A stretch of DNA of 14,077 nucleotides from an uncultured Kineothrix sp. (GTDB taxonomy: Bacteria > Bacillota > Clostridia > Lachnospirales > Lachnospiraceae): NCBI GenBank assembly GCA_910587275.1, contig CAJUMD010000091.1:1-14077 (forward strand), given 5' to 3'. The translations under genes and the position numbers were made by a program. The notes beneath the pieces were generated by a model that searched no databases, was not told the DNA's origin, and saw nothing but the letters and a program-made list of their open reading frames with translations. The first letter of the stretch is position 1. Every line of letters starts with the position of its first letter. Of the stretch, positions 1-6,676 are shown piece by piece.

Positions 1-43
1 TGCCATCAGGTTTGAACAGATGCCGGCGGGGGAAGCACAGGGA

Positions 44-133
44 GGCAGGGAGAAAGCGGGCAGGGGGTTCCGCTCCTGGCTTTTGCGTCCTCCCTCACCC
101 CCCCCGGACATAACATTAAGACTGAATCGTTAC
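44..133 (+). repeat. Dispersed repeat, copy C
   Basis: This stretch matches the minus-strand sequence of two other places in the window (2596-2680 and 13766-13855). All share a GC-rich block, CAGGGGGTTCCGCTC at 61-75 followed by CTGGCTTTTGCGTCC at 76-90, then a spacer, then a terminal block CATAACATT...CTGAA..GTTAC at 109-133. Here the terminal block has lost or changed a few bases compared with the other copies, and the spacer contains a run of C (98-105). The copy ends about 5 bp from the stop codon of the PocR gene, which reads toward it. It has no intact ORF of its own. Identity as a repeat is read directly from the window; its nature (remnant of a mobile gene or a non-coding repeat) is unknown. 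Confidence 0.6.
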
Positions 134-138
134 GGTTT

Positions 139-912
139 TCAGCCGTTCAATTCGTGGATGGTCCTTGCGATTTTCCGGAGTTTCCCGTCAATTTCCGTAC
201 TTACCACCGACATCCCTTCCGCCAGTTTCCGTACTTCCGTGGCAACCACAGCAAATCCCTTGCCGCTCTCCCCTGCCCTCGCTGCCTCGATGGAAGCGTT
301 CAGCGCCAAAATGTTCTGCCGCTTGCTGAACCCGGCTATCTTGGCGGTACTCTCGTTTGCCGCCCCGATATCCTCCGCTGCTTCGGCAATCCCTTTCCGC
401 AGCATTTCCAGCAGGTGCTCGTTTTTCTTCTCCTCATAACTGGAGCGGACAAACATATTAATCACATCCCCCAATAAATTGGCGGATGCTTCGATTTCCG
501 TACGCGTCTTCACATTTACCTTATGTAATGCCCGGATATATGCTTCCTCGTCGATATCAAGTTCCCGCGCGGTCTGCCGGAATGCCTCCTCATCGGGATT
601 TTCCGGCAGTACCTGCCCCCCGATGATACTCCCAAGCACCGTGCCGTCCGCCAGCGTAACCGGAATGCCAAAATCCACCAATCCCGCATGGCAGGAATAT
701 ACGCCCTTCCCCTCACGGTCACATTTCGTGCAGCGCCTGCATCCTTCCTCGCTTCCCCTCGTGAGTTTTATGCAGAAATCCGTAAAATTATAACATTCGC
801 TGATATACTCTCCGTCGGCTCCTACCGCCACCGTTGCCAAACCCGTACATTTCGCCCAATTGTCCATAATGCTTTCAAACTTTTCCATGTTACAGAAATC
901 CTGAATTTTCAT
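139..912 (-). CDS. Soluble PocR-domain / MCP-like signalling protein
   Basis: The 257-residue protein has two parts. Residues about 1-165 match the PocR ligand-binding domain: a Cys series C47, C58, C61, C64 and C74 (the last in YSCHAGL), then DFGIPVTLADG and the GGQVL strand. Residues about 170-257 match the tip of a methyl-accepting chemotaxis signalling domain, with the hairpin motif ILALNASIEAARAGE at 201-215, then GKGFAVVATEVRKLAE. No signal peptide, membrane segment or HAMP domain is visible, and the coiled coil is too short for normal adaptation helices, so it should be cytoplasmic. PocR domains are known to sense small molecules (PocR itself responds to 1,2-propanediol); the ligand here cannot be told. 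The start has a strong ribosome site (AGGAGG, 5 nt from ATG). It stands alone behind its own promoter, with no chemotaxis gene beside it. Whether it signals to CheA/CheW or acts differently is open. Confidence 0.85.
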   Translation of the reverse strand: MKIQDFCNMEKFESIMDNWAKCTGLATVAVGADGEYISECYNFTDFCIKLTRGSEEGCRRCTKCDREGKGVYSCHAGLVDFGIPVTLADGTVLGSIIGGQVLPENPDEEAFRQTARELDIDEEAYIRALHKVNVKTRTEIEASANLLGDVINMFVRSSYEEKKNEHLLEMLRKGIAEAAEDIGAANESTAKIAGFSKRQNILALNASIEAARAGESGKGFAVVATEVRKLAEGMSVVSTEIDGKLRKIARTIHELNG

Positions 913-956
913 CGCATCCTCCTATTCCTCCCCTTCCGTACTGATTCAACCCCTCG

Positions 957-1020
957 CTAGTGCGTATTTGAAAATTCATTCCTGACATCTGCCAGAAAGC
1001 AATTTTCAAACACGCTCCAG
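957..1020 (-). repeat. 64-nt near-perfect inverted repeat / RNA hairpin in the PocR gene leader
   Basis: The arms 957-976 and 1001-1020 (core GTGTTTGAAAATT against AATTTTCAAATAC on the minus strand) pair over 20 positions with one A-A mismatch. The 24-nt centre (CTGGCAGATGTCAG core) is itself nearly self-complementary. On the minus strand four of the imperfections are G-U wobbles; on the plus strand the same positions would be A-C clashes. This suggests a structure kept at RNA level, in the sense direction of the PocR mRNA, between its predicted promoter and start codon. No T-run follows it, so it is not a plain terminator. It may be one member of a genome-wide palindromic repeat family, which cannot be tested inside this window. 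Confidence 0.6.
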
Positions 1021-1091
1021 TACTACATCGAACTTCCTGCAAAAGCGGGGTACCACCTCCGCAGCCGCCGTTACCAATGACTTATAGCTTC

Positions 1092-1118
1092 ATTATACAC
1101 CACATATCCTCTTGAAAA
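1092..1118 (-). promoter_or_regulatory. Candidate promoter of the PocR-MCP gene
   Basis: A perfect -10 hexamer TATAAT lies at 1092-1097, preceded by TG one base upstream (GTGTATAAT). The -35 is weak: TTTTCA at 1113-1118 with a 15-bp spacer is the best I see. Transcription from here would give a leader of about 170 nt holding the 957-1020 hairpin and a GC-rich segment (1021-1078). The rest of the 913-1329 gene-free stretch holds only this leader, an A/T-rich block (about 1120-1180), a hairpin at 1198-1221 and the terminator at 1244-1276. Confidence 0.45.
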
Positions 1119-1197
1119 TATGGAATATTCTGTACTTTTTTATGCAATTTTACTTTTTTGGTATTTTTTATAAAAACCTTACGGGCTTGGGCAATTA

Positions 1198-1221
1198 GGC
1201 AGGGAAAGCATCTTCCCTGCC
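1198..1221. other. Perfect 9-bp hairpin of unknown role
   Basis: GGCAGGGAA and TTCCCTGCC pair perfectly around a 6-nt loop. No T-run follows on either strand, so it is not a standard terminator. It lies just beyond the terminator of the NlpC/P60 gene and may be a backup 3'-end structure. Confidence 0.35.
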
Positions 1222-1243
1222 CGCGCGCCGGGGGACCGTGGAC

Positions 1244-1276
1244 AAAAAAGGACGCGCCGTTTCCTCCGGCACGTCC
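1244..1276 (-). terminator. Intrinsic terminator of the NlpC/P60 gene
   Basis: On the minus strand GGACGTGCCG pairs with CGGCGCGTCC around a 7-nt loop (10 bp, one T-G wobble), and six Ts (1244-1249) follow directly. It sits about 55 nt after the stop codon of the hydrolase gene, in the right direction. The wobble and T-run orientation both favour the minus strand. Confidence 0.85.
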
Positions 1277-1329
1277 CATTTTCCCATAAAAACCTTTTTC
1301 TCAAAAATTTAAAACATATCTGAACCGCT

Positions 1330-2412
1330 TTAATCTACCGGCAGAATCCTTACCACCTTTGCAGGGGTACGGTAATTATAGTTGGAAATCTTAATTCCCG
1401 TCTTGGGGCTGCTGGCATGAACCACCTGCCCGTTGCCGATATAGATTGCCACATGGTTAATCCTTCCGCCCTTTGCATAGAAAATCAAATCCCCCGGCTT
1501 CGCCTCACTCACGCTAATCTTCGTACCGCACCCAGCCTGCGCCCTGGAAGAATGGGGCAGAGAAACGCCGAAATTCCGATACACAGACATCGTAAACCCA
1601 GAGCAGTCCGCACCCTTTGTGAGGCTCGTGCCGCCCCACACATAACGGTTGCCCACATACTGCTTCGCAAACTGGCACAAATCCACACGGATATTGGACA
1701 CACCCTGACCGTAAAGCAGCTCCGTCAGCGTAATGGCGCTTGCCAGTTTTTCCTCCAGCTTCACGTATTCCGCGGACACATAATTCTCCTCATCGTCAAT
1801 CATAACCTTGACCCAATCATCCATCACTTCCACCACATCCAATTCTTCCCCGCGCGGAACCATGGTGATTACCTCACACTCCGTATTGGGCTGTTCGCGT
1901 ACCTTTAAGGTCGTGGTATCCACCACCGCCACCGTGGAAATCTCCTCCAACGCCCGCTTTTTCGCATTCCAGCCGCTTAAAAGGAATTCGCTTTTCACAT
2001 ACCCTTCCACTTTGCCGGAGCGGATAAACGTCCACCCGTTTTCCTCGGAAATCAGCTCACATGCCGCATTTTTCGGCAATTTTCCCACCAGCTTGCCGTC
2101 CTCGCTCGGCACTTTCCTGATATTCAGGTTATCGTCCACATTGGATATCCCCAAATTGGTATATCCCCAAAGCGCCCCTTCCGCCTCCTGTGCCAAAGCC
2201 ATATATTCTTCTTCCGACTTCTCCGCTTCCAACAGGGCTGCCGCCCCCACCGGTCTGGACACCACTTCCTTAATGGATTCCACCTCCACCGTGTCTTCCC
2301 CATGCACATTTGGCATCACGCTCGGCGCCGCCGCATATACCGGACCGGTATACAATAAGATTCCAACCATACCTACACATACTGTTCCTGCTGCCTTCAA
2401 CTTCATAATCAT
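1330..2412 (-). CDS. Secreted SH3-SH3-NlpC/P60 cell-wall hydrolase
   Basis: The 360-residue precursor begins with an N-terminal signal peptide (residues about 1-28, hydrophobic core GMVGILLYTGPVYA, likely cut after the AXA-type YAA). Two bacterial SH3 domains follow at about 85-147 and 160-220; such domains usually bind cell-wall polymers. The C-terminal NlpC/P60 (C40 peptidase) domain spans about 240-358, with catalytic Cys270 in GADCSGF, His320 in NHVAIYIG and a third polar residue likely His332 in VVHAS. Family members cleave peptide bonds in peptidoglycan stems, often gamma-D-Glu-diamino acid; the exact bond here is inference. Two ATGs lie close together (2412 and 2406) behind AAGGA; the first has 4-5 nt spacing and the second about 10, so the start is uncertain by two codons. 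It has its own consensus promoter, a WalR-like site and a terminator, so it is a single-gene unit. Confidence 0.92.
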   Translation of the reverse strand: MIMKLKAAGTVCVGMVGILLYTGPVYAAAPSVMPNVHGEDTVEVESIKEVVSRPVGAAALLEAEKSEEEYMALAQEAEGALWGYTNLGISNVDDNLNIRKVPSEDGKLVGKLPKNAACELISEENGWTFIRSGKVEGYVKSEFLLSGWNAKKRALEEISTVAVVDTTTLKVREQPNTECEVITMVPRGEELDVVEVMDDWVKVMIDDEENYVSAEYVKLEEKLASAITLTELLYGQGVSNIRVDLCQFAKQYVGNRYVWGGTSLTKGADCSGFTMSVYRNFGVSLPHSSRAQAGCGTKISVSEAKPGDLIFYAKGGRINHVAIYIGNGQVVHASSPKTGIKISNYNYRTPAKVVRILPVD

Positions 2413-2504
2413 TAAGTCCTTCCAACCAAATAATCTTATTTATTCTTCATCCTTCGTTCTTTTGGGTTCTTTCTGCCTGCTCCGTAACAAACCCCTTATT
2501 AATT

Positions 2505-2521
2505 ATTACAAATTTGTTACA
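2505..2521 (-). promoter_or_regulatory. WalR-like binding site (TGTAAC-N5-TGTAAT)
   Basis: The minus strand reads TGTAAC AAATT TGTAAT, a full match to the WalR (YycF) direct-repeat consensus TGTWAH-N5-TGTWAH known from Bacillus subtilis. WalR controls wall hydrolases, some with NlpC/P60 domains, which fits the gene that follows. The box lies about 9-25 nt after the predicted transcription start, a place more typical of repression. The region is AT-rich, so a chance match is possible. Confidence 0.5.
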
Positions 2522-2536
2522 TTTTATTACGTACTT

Positions 2537-2565
2537 ATTATAACAACTCCTCCCCCTCCTGTCAA
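2537..2565 (-). promoter_or_regulatory. Consensus sigma-A promoter of the NlpC/P60 gene
   Basis: TTGACA (2560-2565) and TATAAT (2537-2542) are both perfect hexamers, separated by exactly 17 bp. The spacer is unusually purine-rich (GGAGGGGGAGGAG). Transcription should start near 2530, giving a leader of about 118 nt. Confidence 0.85.
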
Positions 2566-2595
2566 ACCCTTATGTATGAAAAATTATGGTAAGAG

Positions 2596-2680
2596 AACAG
2601 TTCAGCCTGAAATGCTATGTTCGCAGGTTAGTACGGACGCAAAAAAGAGCGGAACCCCCTGCCCGGTTTGTGTCTGCCGG
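2596..2680 (-). repeat. Dispersed repeat, copy A
   Basis: On the minus strand this stretch has CCGG...AAACCGGGCAGGGGGTTCC followed by GCTC, TTTTTTGCGTCC, and the terminal block CATTTCAGGCTGAACTGTT (ending at 2596). Copies B (13766-13855, same strand) and C (44-133, other strand) share these blocks; the 24 bases at 2596-2619 differ from those at 13766-13789 at one position. It ends about 30 bp upstream of the -35 box of the NlpC/P60 promoter. An overlapping reading (VAVILTDNQLP, 2749-2781) resembles the VILTNGELA reading beside copy B, so the shared unit may extend to about 2784. Confidence 0.65.
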
Positions 2681-2698
2681 ACCATGCCAGTATTCCGC
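2641..2698 (-). terminator. Possible weak terminator after the Na/Pi transporter gene
   Basis: On the minus strand GCGGAA (2693-2698) can pair with TTCCGC (2649-2654), with an inner CCGG/CCGG pairing, and TCTTTTTT (2641-2648) follows. The loop is long and the stem short, and it lies about 290 nt past the stop codon of the transporter gene inside repeat copy A. It is the only terminator-like structure I see between 2413 and 2985. Confidence 0.3.
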
Positions 2699-2773
2699 AG
2701 GGAATCAGAGCTGGAAGGTGCTGTATTGAAGGTTTCTGAAAATAAAAAAGGCAGCTGATTGTCTGTTAAGATA

Positions 2774-2965
2774 ACCGCTACCTTGATCTGCATACATATT
2801 ACTTTTTGAAAGTTCTTCAGCCAGACTTTCATAGAAGCCTGATAGTGAATACGATGGTTTATGACCAAATAAATTTACTGCATCCGGATGACCGATACCG
2901 TCAAATATTCTGCTCTTTGCCAATGAAACAGATGCTTTACTTACAAACTGATTGTTCCAATACCT
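2774..2965 (-). pseudogene. Fragment of a PHP-domain (histidinol-phosphatase-like) gene
   Basis: An open frame without a usable ATG encodes RYWNNQF, then LAKSRIFDGIGHPDAVNLFG, then KPSYSLSGFYESLAEELSKS and NMYADQGSG. FDxIGHPDAxxLFG..PSY.L...YE.LAEELSK with a closing Glu/Gln..SG is the pattern of the C-terminal part of PHP-type histidinol phosphatases, where the His and Asp of GHPD sit near the metal site. The metal-binding N-terminal part and the C-terminus are missing, and after SG the frame runs into unrelated residues up to a stop at 2705. The codons are clearly AT-richer than those of the neighbouring genes, suggesting foreign origin. It begins right after the transporter gene stop codon. 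The family call is from pattern memory. Confidence 0.5.
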
Positions 2966-2985
2966 GTGTCCGCACCCGCATCCAC

Positions 2986-4632
2986 TCAGGCGTTTTCCTC
3001 CGGGTCATTATTCAATACCGAAAACGCAATGTTGGTTGCATGGTCCGCCACCCTCTCCAGTCCCGACACAATATCCGAAAACAACATCCCCGCTTCCGGG
3101 CTGCACTCGTTCCTCGTGAGCCTTTCCACATGCGCCCGCTGCAGCTCCCGTTCTTTCTCGTCCACCGCATCCTCCAGATGCAGAATATCTTCCAAATGCT
3201 CGTCCGAGCCGCTGGCATACATTTCGATGGAAAACCGGATTAACGTATTGACCATGTTTAACATATCCCCCAGCTCCCTCTGCGCTTCGGGACTGAAGCC
3301 CACGCCTGTCTCGATGCGCTGCCTTGCCGCATCCGCCACATTTTCCGCATGATCGCCGATGCGCTCGATATCGTTCACCACATGGAACAGCGCGCCGATG
3401 CTCTTTAAATCCTCAATCGGCAGCGTTGTTTGGTTAATCTTCACCAAATAATTCGTAATCGCATGATTCAGGAAATTAATATTCTTTTCCACCTCATACA
3501 CTTCTTCGATATCCGCCTCATCCAACGTAATCAGTGCATTCATTGCCCTGTTTAAGTTCTCCGATGCAAGGGATGCCATACGCTCGATTTCGTTCGTCAC
3601 TTCCACCACGGCAGTGGCAGGATTGAATACCACCTTTTCGCCTATGTACTTCAACTGGTAACTGTCCCTGTAACCGACCTTCTTATCATCCCCTGAAATC
3701 AGCAGATATGTCAACCTAACAATCAGGTTTGAAAACGGAAACAGTATGATTACCTGGAAAATCTTGATAATCGTATGGGCATTTGCAATAAAACGCCCCT
3801 TATTTCCACCCGAAACACCCATAATCATGTCCACGACAGCATCCATTCCCACCTGTAAAATAAGGAACAAAACCACCGTACCGATGACATTAAACAAAAG
3901 GTGGATCATTGCCGCCCGCTTCGCATCCTTTTTCCCCGTCAGTGATGCCAAAACCGCCGAGGCACAGGCACCGATGTTACACCCCAATATAATATACAAA
4001 CTGATGGGCAGCGCCAAAAGCCCCTGGTTCGCCATGAGAAGCACGATGCTGACCGTCACCGAAGAACTCTGTATGACGGAAGTAATAACGGTTCCCATTA
4101 AAATGGCAAGAAACGGGCTGTGCAGTGATTTTAACAGGTTCATGACACTGGGGCTGTCCTTCATCCCCGACATCGCGCCGGACATGCTGCTAAGTCCCAA
4201 AAACAGGATACCGAACCCCACAATGACTTCCCCGATCCGCTCCACTTTCTGTTTGCCCTTTCCAAGCATCATGGTAAGAACGCCAAGCAGCAGAATCACG
4301 GGGGCAGCTTCAGACAAATTAAAGGAAACCAATTGGGAAGTAATCGTCGTACCGATATTCGCGCCGTATATCACCCCCGCCGCCTGGTACAGCGACATCA
4401 GTCCCGAATTGACGAAACTGACCACCATCACCGTACATGCCGATGAGGACTGGATGACGCCGGTAAAAATAATACCCACGATAAGCCCCATAAACCGGTT
4501 CTTTGTAAACATCTCCAAAATGGAACGCAGCTTCGCCCCCGCCACTTTCTCAATGCTCTCACTCATAACGGTCATTCCGAACAAAAACAGCCCAAGCCCT
4601 CCTGCCATCGACAGTAAAATATCCACACTCAT
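2986..4632 (-). CDS. Na+/phosphate symporter family protein with C-terminal PhoU domain
   Basis: The 548-residue membrane protein has the inverted repeat of the Na/Pi cotransporter (NptA/PNaS) family. Each half carries a QSSS signature (61-64 and 188-191), framed by hydrophobic helices and Gly-rich GANIGTT (90-96) and GCNIGAC (217-223) loops. Residues about 335-545 form a cytoplasmic PhoU-like helical domain with the two metal-binding repeats DIERIGDHAENVADA (421-435) and GLERVADHATNIA (524-536). Members import phosphate with sodium; the PhoU part is thought to regulate it. The length is normal for the fused family. It starts 45 nt after ribF with no terminator between, so co-transcription with the translation operon is likely. 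No pho box was recognised. Confidence 0.92.
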   Translation of the reverse strand: MSVDILLSMAGGLGLFLFGMTVMSESIEKVAGAKLRSILEMFTKNRFMGLIVGIIFTGVIQSSSACTVMVVSFVNSGLMSLYQAAGVIYGANIGTTITSQLVSFNLSEAAPVILLLGVLTMMLGKGKQKVERIGEVIVGFGILFLGLSSMSGAMSGMKDSPSVMNLLKSLHSPFLAILMGTVITSVIQSSSVTVSIVLLMANQGLLALPISLYIILGCNIGACASAVLASLTGKKDAKRAAMIHLLFNVIGTVVLFLILQVGMDAVVDMIMGVSGGNKGRFIANAHTIIKIFQVIILFPFSNLIVRLTYLLISGDDKKVGYRDSYQLKYIGEKVVFNPATAVVEVTNEIERMASLASENLNRAMNALITLDEADIEEVYEVEKNINFLNHAITNYLVKINQTTLPIEDLKSIGALFHVVNDIERIGDHAENVADAARQRIETGVGFSPEAQRELGDMLNMVNTLIRFSIEMYASGSDEHLEDILHLEDAVDEKERELQRAHVERLTRNECSPEAGMLFSDIVSGLERVADHATNIAFSVLNNDPEENA

Positions 4633-4677
4633 AACCTACCCTGTTCCCTCCTCTGTATCTTCCTCGCCTTCCATCCG

Positions 4678-5676
4678 TCAGTTCTTTTCCAAACCCTGAA
4701 GCCCGTGATAGCGCCGTCCCTGCGCAATATCCCTTGCCATCTGCTCCTTCAATTCGTTTTTTCCGTGGAATTTCATCTCCGGCCGCTTAAATCCCAAAAG
4801 CGATACCCCGATTTCCATGCCGTATATTTCCCGTTCAAAACCGTAAATATAAGTCTCCACGCCCATCCTGCCGTCGTTGCTCACCGTCGGTTTGCAGCCG
4901 ATATTCGTAATTCCCTGCCACTCCCTGCCTTCCAAAAAAACACGGGAATAGTAGACGCCGTTTGGCGGAAGCAGTTTATTGCCGGGGGGAAGCAGGTTTA
5001 CGGTGGGCATACCGATGGTTCTCCCAAACCGGTTGCCATGCATAACCGTCCCCCAAATGCCGTACGGTGCGCCCAAAAGACATGCCGCTTCTTCCATCCT
5101 TCCCCGTTCCACTTCCTGCCTTACCCCTGTGGAACTCACTACCTTTCCATTGTAACATACTTTGTCGATAATATGAACCTCAAAGCCGCATTTTCCTGCC
5201 ATGGCATGGAGCAGGGCGGCATTGCCCGCCCCCCGGCTGCCGAAAGACACATCCGCCCCCGCCGCCAAATACGCTGTGTGCAGCTTTTCCTGCAGGAGCC
5301 CCGTAATAAAGTCTTCCGGCGCCGTGGCTGCCGTTTCCGGTGTCAGCGGAAATTCCACCAGCACATCCACGCCCATTTTTTCAAATGCCGCCCTCTTTTC
5401 CGCCGCCGTCATCAGTTCCTTTTCCGTCCCGTTTCCGAAAAATGTTGACGGCGGCGGGTCAAACGTAAATACTACCGCCAAAAGTCCCTGTTTCTTCCGC
5501 TCCAAAATACAGCGCAGCAGCTTCTGATGCCCCAAATGAATCCCGTCAAACTTGCCGAATGCCACCGCACTTTTGGGGAAGCCGTCTTTGTTTCCGCTTT
5601 TACTTCCGTAATTTTCACCGTCTTTTTTTCCGCTATTTTCCAGCCCAAATTCCGTGGTCCCGTGAATCACCCGCAT
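4678..5676 (-). CDS. ribF: Bifunctional riboflavin kinase / FAD synthetase
   Basis: RibF makes FMN from riboflavin and ATP, then FAD from FMN. The N-terminal adenylyltransferase has the nucleotidyltransferase HxGH-type motif HLGH at 47-50 (in GKFDGIHLGH), TFDPPP at 71-76 and SSTGVR at 181-186. The C-terminal flavokinase has GRTIGMPTVNL at 218-228, PPNGVYYSRV at 237-246 and ETYIYGF at 274-280. The length (332) is slightly above the usual 305-320 because of a Gly/Lys/Asn/Asp-rich stretch at about 15-34, before the first conserved strand. Its ATG follows the truB stop codon directly (TAG-ATG), implying coupled translation. Confidence 0.96.
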   Translation of the reverse strand: MRVIHGTTEFGLENSGKKDGENYGSKSGNKDGFPKSAVAFGKFDGIHLGHQKLLRCILERKKQGLLAVVFTFDPPPSTFFGNGTEKELMTAAEKRAAFEKMGVDVLVEFPLTPETAATAPEDFITGLLQEKLHTAYLAAGADVSFGSRGAGNAALLHAMAGKCGFEVHIIDKVCYNGKVVSSTGVRQEVERGRMEEAACLLGAPYGIWGTVMHGNRFGRTIGMPTVNLLPPGNKLLPPNGVYYSRVFLEGREWQGITNIGCKPTVSNDGRMGVETYIYGFEREIYGMEIGVSLLGFKRPEMKFHGKNELKEQMARDIAQGRRYHGLQGLEKN

Positions 5677-6585
5677 CTAACATCCACTCTCCATAAACAT
5701 CTTTACCGGAACGAAACGCCCTTGTGCCGGACAGAATCCGTACACCCCGTAAAACTTTCCGTCCGTATCATACACCCGGACCTGCCCTTCCTGTCCGCCT
5801 TCTTCCTTTTCACGGACCATGTTACGGTAAAAAGCGTTGCCGTTTTCAATTAATTTCTGAAACTGTTTTTCCACCGTCACACGGGGCAGCCCTGCAAACA
5901 CATAATCCACCGGCAGGATACTTCCTTCCAGCTTACCGGCATCCCTTAACCGCTCCACCTCGGAAAGCCGCAATGCATCCCCGATTGTAAAACTGCCTGA
6001 CCGCGTCCTCACCAGTTCCTCCATGGTGCCCCCGCAGCATAACTTCCTGCCGATATCATGACAAAGGGTACGGATATAGGTTCCTTTGGAACACGATACC
6101 CGCATGGCAATGAGGGGCAGGCGGATTTCTTCTATCTCAATTGCGTAAATCCGTACCCGCCTTGGACGGCGCGCGACTTCCCTGCCTTCCCTCGCCAGCT
6201 CATACAGCCGCTTACCGTCCACCTTGACTGCCGAATACATGGGCGGAACCTGGTCATATTCCCCTAAAAAAGAGAGGATTGCTTCCTCTGCCTGCCGCTC
6301 CGTCACGCAGACCTCCCTTTCTTCCAAAACCCGTCCGGTCATGTCCTGCGTATCCGTTTCACACCCCAGCCGCAAAACCGTCCGGTACTCCTTATCCTTG
6401 TCCGTCAGCATATCGCACAGTTTCGTCCCGCTGCCCAGGCAGACCGGAAGTACCCCCACCGCCGCCGGGTCCAGCGTCCCCGTATGGCCGATTTTCTTCT
6501 GCCTAAGAATTCCCCGCAGCTTCGCCACCACATCATGGGACGTGTATCCGGCTTCCTTATATATGTTCATGATTCCGTTGTACAT
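5677..6585 (-). CDS. truB: tRNA pseudouridine-55 synthase
   Basis: TruB converts U55 in the T-loop of tRNAs to pseudouridine. The 302-residue protein has the family opening GIMNIYKEAGYTSHDVV, the catalytic Asp39 in GHTGTLDPAAVGVLP, the YSAVKVDGKRLYELAR segment (117-132) and CSKGTYIRTLCHDIG (164-178). A short PUA-like C-terminus follows, with RVYDTDGKFYGVYG. The first ATG is used because the conserved strand starts only five residues later; its ribosome site (GGGAAA, about 10 nt away) is weak, and the ATG at 6570 is an alternative. A 91-nt gap separates it from nrnA; I see no promoter or terminator in it. Confidence 0.96.
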   Translation of the reverse strand: MYNGIMNIYKEAGYTSHDVVAKLRGILRQKKIGHTGTLDPAAVGVLPVCLGSGTKLCDMLTDKDKEYRTVLRLGCETDTQDMTGRVLEEREVCVTERQAEEAILSFLGEYDQVPPMYSAVKVDGKRLYELAREGREVARRPRRVRIYAIEIEEIRLPLIAMRVSCSKGTYIRTLCHDIGRKLCCGGTMEELVRTRSGSFTIGDALRLSEVERLRDAGKLEGSILPVDYVFAGLPRVTVEKQFQKLIENGNAFYRNMVREKEEGGQEGQVRVYDTDGKFYGVYGFCPAQGRFVPVKMFMESGC

Positions 6586-6676
6586 GTTTAATCTGTTTCC
6601 CTTTCCCTTACTTTGCAGGCTCTTTATGTTTCTTCGTTAAGCTCCTGTTTTATCCGCTTTTTCCGTTTATGCGGAC

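Noticed and set aside
1021..1078. A T-box-like core (GGTGGTACC in GAGGTGGTACCCCGC on the minus strand) in the PocR gene leader, suggesting a tRNA-sensing riboswitch.
   Set aside because: There is no Stem I with specifier loop, the promoter lies too close for one, no competing terminator with T-run follows, and the downstream gene is not an amino-acid or tRNA gene. The core is more simply a small GC-rich hairpin (GCGG...CCGC).
1082..1279. A 65-codon minus-strand ORF.
   Set aside because: It covers the clear terminator at 1244-1276 and the PocR promoter region, has no family pattern, and is low in coding character.
1808..2758. A long plus-strand ORF of 316 codons.
   Set aside because: It is antisense to the well-supported NlpC/P60 gene and runs through its promoter; Ser/Thr-rich composition is typical of a shadow frame.
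2602..2868. An 88-codon minus-strand ORF beside repeat copy A.
   Set aside because: It runs across the PHP fragment in the wrong frame and through the repeat; only a short piece (VAVILTDNQLP) resembles anything, so it is treated as part of the remnant, not a gene.
3746..4699. A 317-codon plus-strand ORF opposite the Na/Pi transporter gene.
   Set aside because: Antisense shadow; the minus strand has QSSS and PhoU signatures that fix the real frame.
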